Shown here: positions 11,193 through 22,762 of the stretch, one piece after another
Numbering within the stretch: position 1 is the first letter of the stretch
Layout: every line of letters starts with the position of its first letter
Assembly (NCBI RefSeq): GCF_016920785.2
Contig: NW_024609839.1
Span: forward strand, 10,690,196 to 10,754,195
From: Ixodes scapularis
Taxonomy: Eukaryota > Arthropoda > Arachnida > Ixodida > Ixodidae
Direction of reading: 5' to 3'
Length of the DNA: 64,000 nt
The notes under the pieces: generated by a model
The model's input: only the letters and a program-made list of their open reading frames with translations
What the model was told of the DNA's origin: nothing
The model's database searches: none
Position numbers and translations under genes: made by a program

Positions 11193-12076
11193 GCGTGAAT
11201 CACTGATATCTATTGTAGTAGGTTGGATCGCGGATTGAGGCTTGTTTTTAATGGGGTCGAGTCACACCACCGGCGGTCATTGCTTAACACCAGCAAATGC
11301 ATTGAACCCCACCGAAAAACGTGAAAACGTGAGATTTATCTTATTCGTATTATATTTGGACGACCACAGTTCGACCAAGTCTTCTAGGAATGATACGATT
11401 TTTTTGTGTTGGGGGGTAAATAGTTCCTACACTAAAGATTTAGGGGAAAAATATTCTTGTCCACCATTGACATCCTCCACGGTCCCCACGAGCAGCCAGC
11501 GGGATCCACGCCGTCGTGCAAGCAGCCAGGAAGGCTTAGTTCGATGCCATGCTTACGATTATGCGTTTACATATGAAGAGTGGCAGATTCCGCTTCAGGC
11601 ATCTTTTCATTTTCTACATCAAAGCAGTCGATGTCTGAATTTTGCTCAATTAAGTAACTTTCAAGTCTTTAAAACAACTTCCTTTTTTTATTTCGAACGT
11701 GTTTATAAGGAACTATTTGTTTTGCGAGTTATTTTAGCGAAAATGGGATCTTAAAGCATGACGACGACGATTCAGAAGGGTCAATCAGGCGAATTTCGTT
11801 GATGGCAGCATACGACAGAGGTTAGCACTTTGTGTAATTTTATAACCTTCTAAGCAGTTACTGACGACGGGAAATTCTGTCTTACTATTCCTGCGAAACG
11901 ACATAAAGGCTTTTTTTACAAGACACTTCACACAGGTATGAAAAAGTTCATTTTTATTCATTTCTCCCATAGACTTGCATATAGTGCCTGGTGTGAAGCC
12001 ATGGGCGCCAGTAATGGCACCCTTGAGCTCCCGATCCGCGATCTAGCCTACTACAATAGATATCAGTGGCGTGAAC
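11193..12076. mobile_element. hAT-like TIR element (868 bp) with 8-bp target duplication
   Basis: CACTGATATCTATTGTAGTA at 11201 is mirrored by TACTACAATAGATATCAGTG ending at 12068. The inverted repeats continue, imperfectly, for 40-60 bp inward (GGATCGCGGAT against ATCCGCGATC). The flanks are GCGTGAAT (11193-11200) and GCGTGAAC (12069-12076), an 8-bp duplication with one mismatch. Ends of CACTG/CAGTG plus 8-bp duplications are hAT features. The only sizeable frame inside (11242-11754, plus, 170 codons) shows no hAT motif, so the element looks non-autonomous. Confidence 0.7.
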
Positions 12077-12628
12077 GGGACGCCGATGCCAAACGACTGT
12101 TGTGACGTGTTGCAGCTATCGTTGTCAATGTAACACAGAACTGCTCTTCTTGTGTGTGTGTGTGTGTCACATACTGCTCTTCAAAGTTTGACAACTGAAT
12201 CCTTAAGAGTGTAGAGAGGTTTATGACGTTTCTTTGCTGTTTTCTGAACTGTCCAGGGCACCTTTTAAACCCTTTTTTTTTGTATATTAGGCAGACGTGA
12301 ATACACGGCTGTATGCACTGACTAGCCTCTGAAGTTTTGTGAAAGGTATAGTGTCTGAGTCATCCAGTTCGGTGATATTTTGTTGAAACAATGTTGATGC
12401 TGCTTTAAGGACACTTCAGAACAATGTTCGTAGCTAATTTTCCACAAGTAGTAGAACTGAAAGCTGCGATCCGAAAGATCAAAAAATCAGATCAAGGAAG
12501 AAAAAGGAAGATAAATGATCAGAGGAATTAACTGTTTGCTTTTCTCAATGTCACGTCCTTCTCGCGTGCGCTCCTTTGCTTAGTAAAATATCCGATGTCT
12601 TACAGCTGAAGAATATTTTTATTCTTAG
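12077..12628. other. intergenic DNA, short (GT)n
   Basis: A short (TG)n lies near 12152-12167. Otherwise AT-rich sequence precedes the exon-like segment; no upstream exon was recognised. Confidence 0.4.
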
Positions 12629-12842
12629 ATTTTCTTCTATACTTCGAAAGAATTGCTGGGTTGAACATGAAACTATTGTGAGGAAGACAGAGACTCTGCG
12701 ACTAGTCCCAGCGATGTTTATATCCAAACTGACCCGCGCTTCTCAGTCAGGCAGTGCGAGCCATCGTATATTGATGGTGCGCGATGACGTCGATGAAGAC
12801 CCCATCATGGTATCCCCAAGTAACTTCTTGAACGACTTCTAA
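12629..12842 (+). CDS. possible 3'-terminal coding exon, unassigned
   Basis: The sequence ATTTTTATTCTTAG makes a good acceptor ending at 12628. The frame then runs open for 70 codons (FSSILRKNCWVEHETIVRK at the start, MVRDDVDEDPIMVSPS near the end) to a TAA at 12840-12842. Entry is in phase 2. Amino-acid composition is balanced and acidic near the C-terminus, unlike translated repeats. I do not recognise the protein. It could be the last exon of a plus-strand gene whose other exons lie upstream, or an isolated gene fragment. Confidence 0.4.
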
Positions 12843-13290
12843 GAAGCAATGCCATATAAAGTTATGTAACTATTCAAAGTGATACATTTTGATTATACTG
12901 AACTCGCCAATGGCTAGGTCGTTTTTTGTTTTTTTCACTCAGAAGTAGTTAGTAAGAAATATTAGGGCAAATTATCACTCAGTTTATTGCAGGTTTTTCT
13001 TTCTCTTTTTTTTAATATAACAGTAACTTACCAGGACGCCACCGCGAGTTATTAAATTGGTTGCACAGCAGACACCATGCCGTAGCCGTGCCCACCTAGT
13101 CACATCAATATTGAAGCTAAGTATCAATGAAATATAAATATAAATATATAGTCAAAAATAGGCACCGACCTTTGCCTTCAGCGTCTTATAATCCATAAAA
13201 TGCAGTCTTAAAGAAGTTATGCTTTCAAATTATTCACAAGGTTATATACAGTCTTTTATAGGGTCACGCCGCATCAATATATATATATAT

Positions 13291-15012
13291 ATGGGTGATT
13301 TCATCTCAAATCGGGCAGGCTAAAAGGGTCTAATTTTTAATTTTCACAAAAAAAATGTATGTTTTTGGGGTATTTCTCAAATGAAGGAGGGCGCAAACCG
13401 CATGTTCTCCCGATTTTTTGTTCTCGACTTACGAGCCGTAGAAGCCGCAGTGGCAGAAACTAATGTTTTTGCCTGCCGTCGCAGGTCGCGTGTTTGACAC
13501 CCTCTGCTGACGTTATTGTATTCTCTACACCCTTCTAACTTTTCCCCATCATTTAATAGGTATTATAAAAATACCTTGATGTATTCAAATATTTTTAGGT
13601 ATTTGATTGTTTGCTAAAACACAGGTCAAACTCGTCACTCCGGTCGCTTTTCGGTTAAATTTAACAGGTCATTACTTTGTCTGTACTTAAGGTAATTTTT
13701 CTTTCTTTGGGTCTACAGAAGGCCTAAATTCCCCTAAAACATTTTTTTTTCGTCAGAATTAAAATTTATACTTTTTTATTCTGCCCGATTTGATGTGAAA
13801 TTTCTCATATCGGGCAGGCTGAAAGGGTCCAGCTTTTAATTTTCCCGAAAAAAAATATATGTTTTAGGGGCATTTCTCAAATGAATGACAGCGCAAACCA
13901 CAAGTTCCCCAAATTTTTTGTTCTCGAGTTACGAAGCGTAGAAGCCGCAGTGGCAGAAACTAGTGTTTTTGCCTGCCGTCGCAGTTCGCTTGTTTGACAC
14001 CCTCTGCTGGCGCTATTGTTTTCTCTACACCTTTGTAACTTTTCCCCCTCATTTAATAGGTATTATAAAGATACCTTGATGTATTCAAATAGTTTTGGGA
14101 ATTTGATTGTTTTCTAAAAAACATGTCAAACTCGTCACACCGGTCGCTCTTCGGTCAAATTCGACAGGTCATTACTTTGTCTGTATTTAAGGTAAATTTT
14201 CTTTATTTGGCTCTACAGAAAGCCCAAAGCAAGCCCATTATAGATATAATAATATCATTATTATCTGCCGAATAGCCGCTCCGCTACCTTCACGTAAACG
14301 TTGTGAAAAATAACAAATGTTCACATATTTTAAGCGATTGCGGCTCAAACAGAGGACATACAACCAAAATATTACATTTCTAGACTGTTTTTTTCTTGTA
14401 GTCGACTAATATGTCTAAAAGAATTTAAAAAATAAAAATTTACAAAAATGGGGTTTTTGAGAAAATCGACCTCAAACTTTAAACATTTATTATTTTTTAC
14501 AACGTTTACGTGAAGGTAGCGGAGCGGCTAGTCGACAGATCACAATGATATTATTATATCTGTAATGTGCTTGCTTTGGGCTTTCTGTAGAGCCAAAGAA
14601 AGAAAATTTACCTTAAGTACAGACAAAGTAATGACCTGTCAACTTTGACCGAAAAGCGACCGGAGTGACGAGTTTGACATGTGTTTTAGAAAAGAATCAA
14701 ATTTCTAAAAATATTTGAATACATCAAGGTATCTTTATAATACCTATTAAATTAGGGGGAAAATTTAAAAGGGTGTAGAGAAAACAATAGCGTCAGCAGA
14801 GGGTGTCAAACACGCGACCTGCGACGGCAGGCGAAAACACTAGTTTCTGCCACTGCGGCTTCTACGGCTCGTAACTCGAGAACAAAATATCGGGAGAACA
14901 TGCGGTTTGCGCCCTCCTTCATTTGAGAAATACCCCCAAAACGTATATTTTTTTCGTGAAAATTAAAAATTAGACACTTTTAGCCTGCCCGATTTGAGAT
15001 GAAATCACCCAT
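13291..15012. mobile_element. three-armed foldback element
   Basis: The left end ATGGGTGATTTCATCTCAAA is exactly mirrored by TTTGAGATGAAATCACCCAT ending at 15012. A direct arm (13291-about 13800) is followed by a second direct copy of the same arm (about 13797-14310), then a spacer, then one inverted copy (about 14490-15012). All arms share GTAGAAGCCGCAGTGGCAGA and CTGCCGTCGCAG. The first arm carries its own inverted end (CTGCCCGATTTGATGTGAAA, 13781-13800), so it may be a complete short element abutting a longer palindromic one. (TA)n borders both outer ends. No transposase frame is present. Confidence 0.85.
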
Positions 15013-15015
15013 ATA

Positions 15016-15108
<93 letters not shown>

Positions 15109-15121
15109 ACATATATATATA
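15013..15121. repeat. (TA)n microsatellite
   Basis: About 105 bases of almost pure TA lie between the foldback element and the first CGCTAAATTTAGCG array. Confidence 0.95.
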
Positions 15122-15335
15122 CTAAAGGTCAGGTGATGTGGGGTCACGCGACTCAATTTGTTCGCTAAATTTAGCGGGGAAGAAACAGTGGTGTATAGTT
15201 CAGGTGGCGTCAGTTTACACATCAATTTCTGCACTAAATTTAGCAGGGAAACTGAATTTGTACATATGTCATGTGACATCAATTTATCCGCTAAATTTAG
15301 CGGGAAATACACGAACGGACGGACGGACAGATAAC
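15122..15335 (+). repeat. palindrome array 1 (CGCTAAATTTAGCG units) with GGAC tail
   Basis: The 14-base palindrome lies at 15163-15176 and 15289-15302, with a variant at 15231-15244 (spacing 68 and 58). Units are joined by GGGGAAACTGAATTTG..GTGACATCAATTT-type spacers. The array ends GGGAAATACACGAACGGACG followed by more GGAC. Two other arrays (38.7 and 59.9 kb) share both unit and tail in the same orientation. Because the core is palindromic, both strands can be read as LNLAGK repeats, but unit lengths are not constant multiples of three, so this is not coding. Confidence 0.85.
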
Positions 15336-16702
15336 AATTTAAATGGGTATTGCGTTAAATAGCATTTCATGCTTTAAAAAATGCAAACTTGTAGCTCTAC
15401 TAGATATTGCTCAGATAAAACATGACAAAGCAAGCATGATAGAATAAGATGGAATTGCAGAATGGCGAGGCAATATTACACTAAATGGGCATTTGAGTTA
15501 AAGCCACGCTTCGGCGATACCAAGATTCTCGGTAGAAGCAGAATTCAAAGGGCACGCGAACTGCAAGAGGCATATTTCATCAAGAAGAGGATACCCCAGT
15601 GGCGTCAGCGACACGTCACTAGCATTGTATAATGCTGAGATTAGGTTTTTCGATAAATGTATGTAAACGGGTTTATGCTCTTGTATCTCGCGCATGTGTA
15701 GCCTTGGTGACAATAAGTGTATCATATATATATATATATATACTTCCATCTTCCTTTTCCAATACAGTTGTGAGTAGCGCCCGTGTTTGTCTTCTATCTT
15801 GTGTACGTCTTTTTTAGCGCTTTTAACCATGGTTCAATGCAGTCAACAGCAACTAGCGCAACAACAAGTTCTTTTACAGAATTAGAGAAAATGGATATAT
15901 GTTATAGCATCACGCTCATAATACGACTCACTATTCTAAAAAAGAAAAAAGGGCGTTTGTCGGCCACCTTTTTTCTTGTGGCGGTAAATACTCGAAGTCT
16001 ATGACCCTCTCATTTCTTCTTTTCGTTATCTTCTGTTTCTCTTTCTCTCTTTCTCGTTTCATGCTCCGCGTTGGAAACGGCGCGTATACGCGAACAAACA
16101 ATCCCACCCTCTCCTTCTCGTCGCGTTTAATGGCGCCATAAATTTATTTTCCCTTGTACCAGCCCAGTCGGTTACACGCACCGCCATTTTCGATTTCTGG
16201 CTCGTGTCACTTCATTTTCCTTACTGGATTGCTGCTTTACATTACCCTTCTCATTTCTTTATTTTCGTTCGGCGCGAGTGGATACGTGAACTGTTTTCGT
16301 TGGTTGTATCTTGGGGGACGTTGAGGTGTGAGCTGGAACAAAGGGAGAGGACAAGAGAAAATGGGGAAAGGGGAGGGGCACTCTATCAGGGGCCGCTGAC
16401 ATTTACGCCATTGCAGCTTTGCTACCACTGCTTTTTAGTAGGCGCTGTGGCGAGTTTTGTTATGCCGCGACCGATAATGCGATCTGCATCACATTGCCGG
16501 CTACGCTCACGCGTCTGCGTGCCCGATAGAGTTTCGACAGGGCGAATTCACATCCCGTCCTGGGAAGAGTGATTTTCGGTGCGAAAAAAGGTAGCACTCA
16601 TGGCAAGTGGGGGTCTAGATTTTCGACAATGTGACTGATGCCTGATTCACATTGCACTATTATACTTCCGATTTCTTTACTTACAACGTCGCTCGTGCAG
16701 CA

Positions 16703-16704
<2 letters not shown>
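15336..16704. other. intergenic DNA with (TA)n at 15724-15742
   Basis: No supported gene. The frames at 15498-15830 (minus) and 16204-16572 (plus) lack start context and are shadowed on the other strand. Confidence 0.4.

Positions 16705-16738
<34 letters not shown>
16705..16738. repeat. poly(A) run, 34 bases
   Basis: An uninterrupted run of 34 A follows GCAAT, so the sequence reads AATAAA into poly(A). It may mark the 3' end of a retroposed sequence on the plus strand. The upstream 100 bases are not recognisable. Confidence 0.7.
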
Positions 16739-16742
<4 letters not shown>

Positions 16743-19737
16743 GTGGAACCTGCCGTGCTCAGCATCGAATCTGCGAGATTGTAAGCAAAAGTTGCATCTT
16801 GTGAGTCAGACTTAACCGATACAATAAAGGTTTACCGCGTCCATTAGTACCTACGTCGGATTATAATTAATGCTTCAGTCTACGTTTGCAGTTTTGTGTA
16901 TTGTAACATCGTAACCACTCATTTTCATTGCTGTAGGTTGGATCGCGAATCGGCAGGTCGCAGGTGGTATTATTGGCTACCACTGCTTCACATCAGAATA
17001 CATACAATTATGGGGGAGAAACGCAGGAAAGTATGGATATTGAAGTTTATACATGAAGCTCGATTGCAATCATTTTAAATTCTTTCGATACCACTGCATC
17101 GTATGTTTTGCGATCAAACTGGTACTCTTGAGGCGTTTGGAAGCCTATTAATAAATTTTAAATACACCGCAGCACCAGGAGTTGCGTCGGCCTAGCTTAG
17201 CTCTTGCTGCAGAATAAAACTTACGTTTATCTTTTTTCTTTTTTTTTTTAAATGACAAACGAAAGAAATAATTTTCATGCGCAAGGCTCTACATCTTACC
17301 CCGTCGTCACGAAATCAATACAATGATAGCGGGAATTACTCCTTTTAATGTTCGAAGGCCTCAACATAGGAATGATAATCAACCTGTTCTCGGAAAAAGG
17401 GTGTTTTATTGTTTCCAGACGACGGGGCACGCATGTGCTGCACCCGCGAATTTTCGGCTTGTGATCGCCGGTCACGAATTTGCAAGTACAAAACAATTTG
17501 TTGTCATACAATGGGCTTGAATTAGATTTAGCTATTCTAACTGCCTTACGAGTTTCATAATGATAGCAATTCTTGAGGGAGTGGTCACGTTTTCTGCGAA
17601 ACGTTTTCTACTTCTCATAAGGAACTTTCACGAGAAAAGTTTGGTTTTCCACAGTGTTGCAAACAAAACAAAAAAAGCGGTTGGAGGTTAGCTTTTGGGG
17701 TTTGTTTGTATAAACCGAGAACACGAAAGACAACATAACACACAGGCGAAAGATGCTGAGTCAGTGAGTTGCGGGAGCATGTGCAGCGTCTTATATTCAT
17801 CGAAAGAGAGCTTGGATTGTATTCCACAGCCAGGTATGAAAATATGGCAGCGCACAGAATGCGGATATTAGAATGGTTTGCTATAAACACAGGCATAAAA
17901 GTGGCCAAGTCCAAAGGTTTTCTCGCAAACGTGTAAAGCTCGGTGATAGCATAAAACAAACCCGTCCTATTCAACACCGTGAACCGAACAGCAAGCACCG
18001 AGCTCTCTAAATCTGTCACATAAACCCAGAAGAGACATCTTTCGCGTGCCAAATAAGGCACTGCTGTATGCGGAACCGATACACCGCTCTCGCCGTAAGG
18101 TCCTCCCCCTACCCCAAAGACCGTGTGTACGGTTCCAGTTAGGCTTAGGGTTCCTCCACCGTATTGACAGCTGTACCCCGTTATCACACGGCCTGCACTC
18201 TGAGAAAGAAGAAGAAATAGACGCTCTCCCAGCCGCCGTTTGTCGGCAAACAGACGTGCGTGTACTCGGCTGCGTTGGAAGCGGCGACATGAACGCATGC
18301 TCAGGGAGAGAGCCGAGGCCGACAGTGATCTTAGCTACCCACCCTTTCTTGCTCTGCGAGCACTCGGATAATGTCGGATTTCAAGTATCCGTCTTGAGGC
18401 GGACGTACACGCTTACTTTTGCCAAAAGGGCTCTAACGTTCTGCCGGGAGAGCCTATGTTTGGACGGGTAAGGAAGGCATTAATAGAGCAGAGCACCCTC
18501 TGAGCAATCGGTGGGGATCCTATAAAACGAAATAACTTACTTTGTGAGCGTTGTGTTGTTGGACCCTCTTTTTTTGTGTTTACTTTGCCGCTTCTCAATA
18601 TCCGTTGCCTCTACGTTCTAACGACGTTCTTGAGGCAGCTGTATATCCGGTTTCATCTGCACATCTCTGCATCCGACGCTGAAGGTAAAGGTTCAAGCTT
18701 CCTGGAACTGCTCGTCCAAACATTTGAAACATGCTTGAAAGCATTTTAACAATTTATCTCTTCTGCGAAATGAACCATAAATTATTCAATGGTCTAGGGA
18801 ATGCTTCAAAATGAGTGAGGACTTTGATGGAAAAATTCGATCATATTCAAAACCGACGCAGATGTCACAATGGCTGTCTTAGTTTGTCTACTGAGATTTG
18901 GAATCACCAGGTAGGGAAGCAAAAATGAATATAGAGACAAAGATTAATCGCACACGTCATATGATTCTTGTTCCAAATACAAATATCAAAACCACTTGCT
19001 TTGTAATTGAGGCAAGTGCCGCACCGTGTAATAAAATATACCTAAGAACTAATACTCTCCTTAAGTTTCCTTTGTAATATATTCTGTGATAAATTGATCT
19101 ATAAATATGTAAACGGATAATTCATCATATTTTATATGCTTTAGAGTTAACTGTCAGGATATGCTAATTAACATACCGTACAAATAAACGGATATAAAAA
19201 AATGAAGTAAAAACGCCTAAAGCGTATTTGGCGGAGTCAGAAACCTAAACTTAATGTCGGTCTTCTGTGTTATTAATACGACTCCCATCCATGGCCTTCG
19301 ACGGTGTCCATCCAGATTATGAATGCACCAAAACAGGATATATTTAATGAGCCTATCGTAAGGCACATAAAGTCTCTGATTTCGTGCCTTCAGTTTCGTT
19401 GCATTCGTAAGCCCGATGGAAAACGACCACGAATTGGTGGCCGCACCTGACCGCTGCTCAAGATACCAGGGTTTGGTTCCCGTCTTAGTCATGCAATGTT
19501 TCTCTGACGTTCGTTTTTCATTTTAATCTCATAACCTTATGGTACAGGAAGGCTTATTTTTCTGTTAACTGAATCATTGACTCTCCATTCAGTAGATGTG
19601 AATCATTGTCTCAGTATAATATATCATTGTCACGGCAAATGTTCATGCAGCAATGACACAATATTTTTATGTTGCCCAATTCTTGTTTACTCTTAAAGTT
19701 TAAGATACATAAGTGATTCGTTTTCTTGCGCAATCTG
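16739..19737. other. intergenic DNA; one long minus-strand frame of doubtful reality
   Basis: The frame 17615-18298 (minus, 227 codons) is long for this window but shows no domain I know, includes an internal run rich in aromatic residues, and is overlapped by open frames on both strands. I list it only as a candidate. The remainder is AT-rich without recognised elements. Confidence 0.3.
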
Positions 19738-20051
19738 CACTCTAAAAAAAGTCTCTGCGTCTACTTTCACGCGTAACACTTGGAGAGCCAATCAGCACAA
19801 CTTACGGAGGCAGCTCGGCGAATGACGATGCCGAAAAATATGCTTAGACCAAAAAACGCAGTCTGAGTTGTGACATTAAGCGAGGCAAAACGTCACGCTT
19901 GGATTGCTTAATGTCACAACTCAGTCTGCGTTTTTTGGTCTAAACAGATGTTTCGGCATCGTCATTCGCTGAGCTGCCTCCGTAGGTAGCGCTGAGTGGT
20001 TCTCCAAGTGTTGTGCGTGAAAGTAGACGCACAGACTTTTTTTTTAGAGTG
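19738..20051. mobile_element. palindromic MITE, 314 bp
   Basis: CACTCTAAAAAAAGTCTCTG at the left is mirrored by GTCTTTTTTTTAGAGTG-type sequence at the right end. The arms, about 140 bp each, pair almost throughout (for example AGTCTGAGTTGTGACATTAA against TTAATGTCACAACTCAGTC). The centre near 19895 is a short spacer. There is no coding capacity. Flanking TG/TGC is too short to call a duplication with confidence. Confidence 0.85.
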
Positions 20052-20159
20052 TGCCCGTTTACATACTGGAAAGTTCCACAAAGTCACCGTCGACGAACTA
20101 TAATGTTACGCCCAAGAATCACACAACTCCGTCCGCAAAACGTCGTCTGAAGTTTTGCT

Positions 20160-20309
20160 TTATTTGCTTAGTACATGAATATCTCGAGCAGTGTTGAGGA
20201 GTACATGAAAATCTGAAGCAGAGTCGGTAAATATCACAAACGCACGGGCCTTGACAGAGCTGGCCAACAGTTGCTCTCGGAGTTCTACAATCTCTAGTGA
20301 AAAAGCCAT
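20160..20309 (-). CDS. possible 3'-terminal exon or LINE RNase H fragment
   Basis: An ATG at 20309 opens 49 codons (MAFSLEIVELREQLLASS, then ARAFVIFTDSASDFHVLL) ending in a TAA that is itself part of an AATAAA. The frame is open further upstream to 20411 through AT-rich sequence. The pairing of an E-containing helix with FVIFTDS recalls the RNase H domain of non-LTR elements, but the match is short. An alternative is the last exon of an unrelated gene. Confidence 0.3.
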   Translation of the reverse strand: MAFSLEIVELREQLLASSVKARAFVIFTDSASDFHVLLNTARDIHVLSK

Positions 20310-20339
20310 TTGTATGAGAATTTTCTTGTCTTCAATAAA

Positions 20340-20545
20340 CAGATATAAATATAAAATATATATAAGGCATATACGAATCATATAAGAACTATATAAGATA
20401 TATAAGAACATACAAGAACTATATAAGAAACTTATAAGAAACTTCTCACCAGTTCCTTATATGATCCTCATGTTCTTACATATATTATAGAGCTCTTATT
20501 TAGGTCTTTATGGTTCTCATTTGTTTTTATATACCTTGTCTGAAC
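20340..20545. repeat. short-period repeats of ATATAAGAACT, with inverted counterpart
   Basis: TATAAGAAC/TATATAAG words repeat about every 12-20 bases over 20340-20445. Inverted forms (AGTTCCTTATATG, GTTCTTACATATAT, GGTTCTCATTTG) follow to 20545, giving a loose AT-rich hairpin. Confidence 0.5.
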
Positions 20546-22762
20546 CATATAGGTTTTTGTACAGAGAAATTTCTTCAAAAAAACGAACTTTTTCAATAAC
20601 GATCCTAACAAACCAATATTTTGTGACTTATCGATTCACCTGCAAAAAAAAACAAAAAAACTATACTTAACACTGAGACTTCGAGTCCCTTTTTTATCGC
20701 AGTAACTGACTTCATAAATCCCGTTTCCCTTCCAATAGGCTGTTCACTCAAGAACACGTACCTCTAGTTCACCTTTTCCCGCTGTTACTAACCAACTTAT
20801 GTCCAAGGCACGAAGCCTAGCCACTTGGGGGATGCCCGCGCGAAGCATAGAAGACGCCGAGCGCGCGCAAGACCTGCTCTGGGGAACAATGATGCGCGTG
20901 CGCGTTGTCCGGTCCACGGGGTCACGGCACTTCGCGCTTCACGATGGGGAACACAATGATCGCTCGGGGGCCACTCCGCCGCGAACAATGGCCGCGCAGT
21001 TTACTTCCAATGGCGCAATTATTGCGCGAATGCATCGACGGGCAGTTTTATGTCGTTTTGTGAGGCTCTTTGGTGTCCCCAATTAGTGCTTGTTCATTCG
21101 TCTCACCCTCTTCGATGAGGCACGAGGACATTTTCTTTTATTTCGTATTGTACCGAGGACCCTAGCCACGTGGCGCCATCTGGATTTGAAAAGCTTGCTA
21201 GCTTTGGCTTGTTTTCTGATTAGCCAAATAGTGCTTTCTTTTAGAGCCTCTCGGAAAGATTGTCTCCTTTCGTGTGTGTGTTTGTTTCTGCTGTTCACTT
21301 TATTGGCATGGGTGCCTGTTCTTGTTTTAACGGATTTCTCCGGACAAACTAGGGGCGTTTAGAACAAGTGTTGTTCCTCAGGTTTCGCTCTTTTACCTGG
21401 CGAGGTTTAATGGCCAATCGTAACGGCAGCGAGTGGATGGGGCGATTGTTAACTGTTAGTGCTGGGAAAGGTTGTGGTGCTTCGTTGAAACGGTGCACTT
21501 TCCCGTTTCCTTAAGAGGAGATGCCGAAAGAAATTAGGAGCAATAATTAAGGCTACAACTACGAACTTAATTACGACATCCGGTGCACTTAGTTTTTTTT
21601 CTTCTCTCTCTGTCTGCAAATACGGGCGATTACAAAATATGGCCCCAGGAAGTGTGTGACGTCACGTAGTCCGCGTAAAAAGTTGGGACTCAACGTCGCT
21701 TGGGTCACTTAAATTTGTTCAGTTTGGTTTACACAGTTCGGATAAGACTATTATCAAGCACTCTGCTTACCTAACTCGAGCACGCACTGACCGGTAATAA
21801 AGGCTTGCAATTCGAACTTCAAAGTTTCTGGGTGCCTCAGATCACGTTTGCAAACGGTCGCTAAAACTTACCGGATATTGCGGCCTAACGAGTCACTTAC
21901 GAGTATTTCTGTCATTGAATGAACTTGGAAATGTTAGGCAAGGAGATTACAGGAAAAAAGCAAAACCACTAAAACAATTGTCAGCGAATGTTTCTACAGC
22001 ACCTGTCCCTATATAGAGTGTGTAGAACCCTAAGAAAGCAGGTTTCAGGGTCCAGTATTGGGCTTGCAGTAAAACTAGGTCCCTAACTGTGAAGTGATAT
22101 ACGACCATCAAAATCATAGCAGTTGTCAGTTGCTTCTCCAAATAAAGTTGTTGCTTTGTTGTTTTTTCTTTATAAAAAAGTAGCACTAATAAAGAAGCAG
22201 GTTTGGGGCCATATGGTTTATGCTCAAGTCTGATCCAGGCAAAAAGTAAAAGAAAAACAAGGCGGAAAAGGAATTGTGGAAGAAAACGCAACAAAATAAC
22301 AGCGGAAAAAAAAAAAAAAAACAAGGGATGATGTTAGATTAGGGTACAAAAAGTCTCAGGCCAATCGTTCAGAAAACAAAATTAATATCAGAGCTCAAGA
22401 AGTTCACCGCAGCGGAACTTTAATTTAGAATTAATATAAACATTAACTTCTCAAAATATTTTTCTACTTGGCATAAGCTTCAATACAAAATCAGATATTT
22501 GAACAGTATAATTAACCCCTGCCGAAATCCTGTCCAGGGTATAGGCAGAAGCTTATGTACCTAGAGTGTGTATGTTCTCATAGGCTAATCAACAACCACT
22601 GGAAAAACCGGTCTCGGATGAAAACTAGAAGGTCGTGAGCTCAGTGTGTTTCTGCACTGTTCTACATAACCAATCAACTTTAATTTCTCACACACATCAC
22701 AGAGCTAACCGACTACAATTTAGCCCTAACAGGTAGTGAGGTGGAAGCGTGGATACACCGGA
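20546..22762. other. intergenic DNA; GC-rich patch at 20800-21060
   Basis: A CpG-rich patch near 20.8-21.06 kb contains loose repeats of GGGGAACAATGATGCGCG-like words. Several frames on both strands between 20.8 and 22.3 kb lack support. Nothing else is recognised. Confidence 0.4.

Noticed and set aside
15019..15312. Frame encoding LNLAGK-type repeats next to a poly-(IY) stretch
   Set aside because: The peptide repeat comes from a palindromic DNA motif readable on either strand, and the IY run from (TA)n; unit spacing is not a multiple of three.
15122..15335. CRISPR-like array, because of regularly spaced short palindromic repeats
   Set aside because: Eukaryotic context, spacers that are themselves repeats of one another and no cas genes; it is a minisatellite-like array.
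17615..18298. 227-codon minus-strand frame
   Set aside because: No domain, no start or splice support and overlapping frames on both strands; kept only as a remark in the regional entry.
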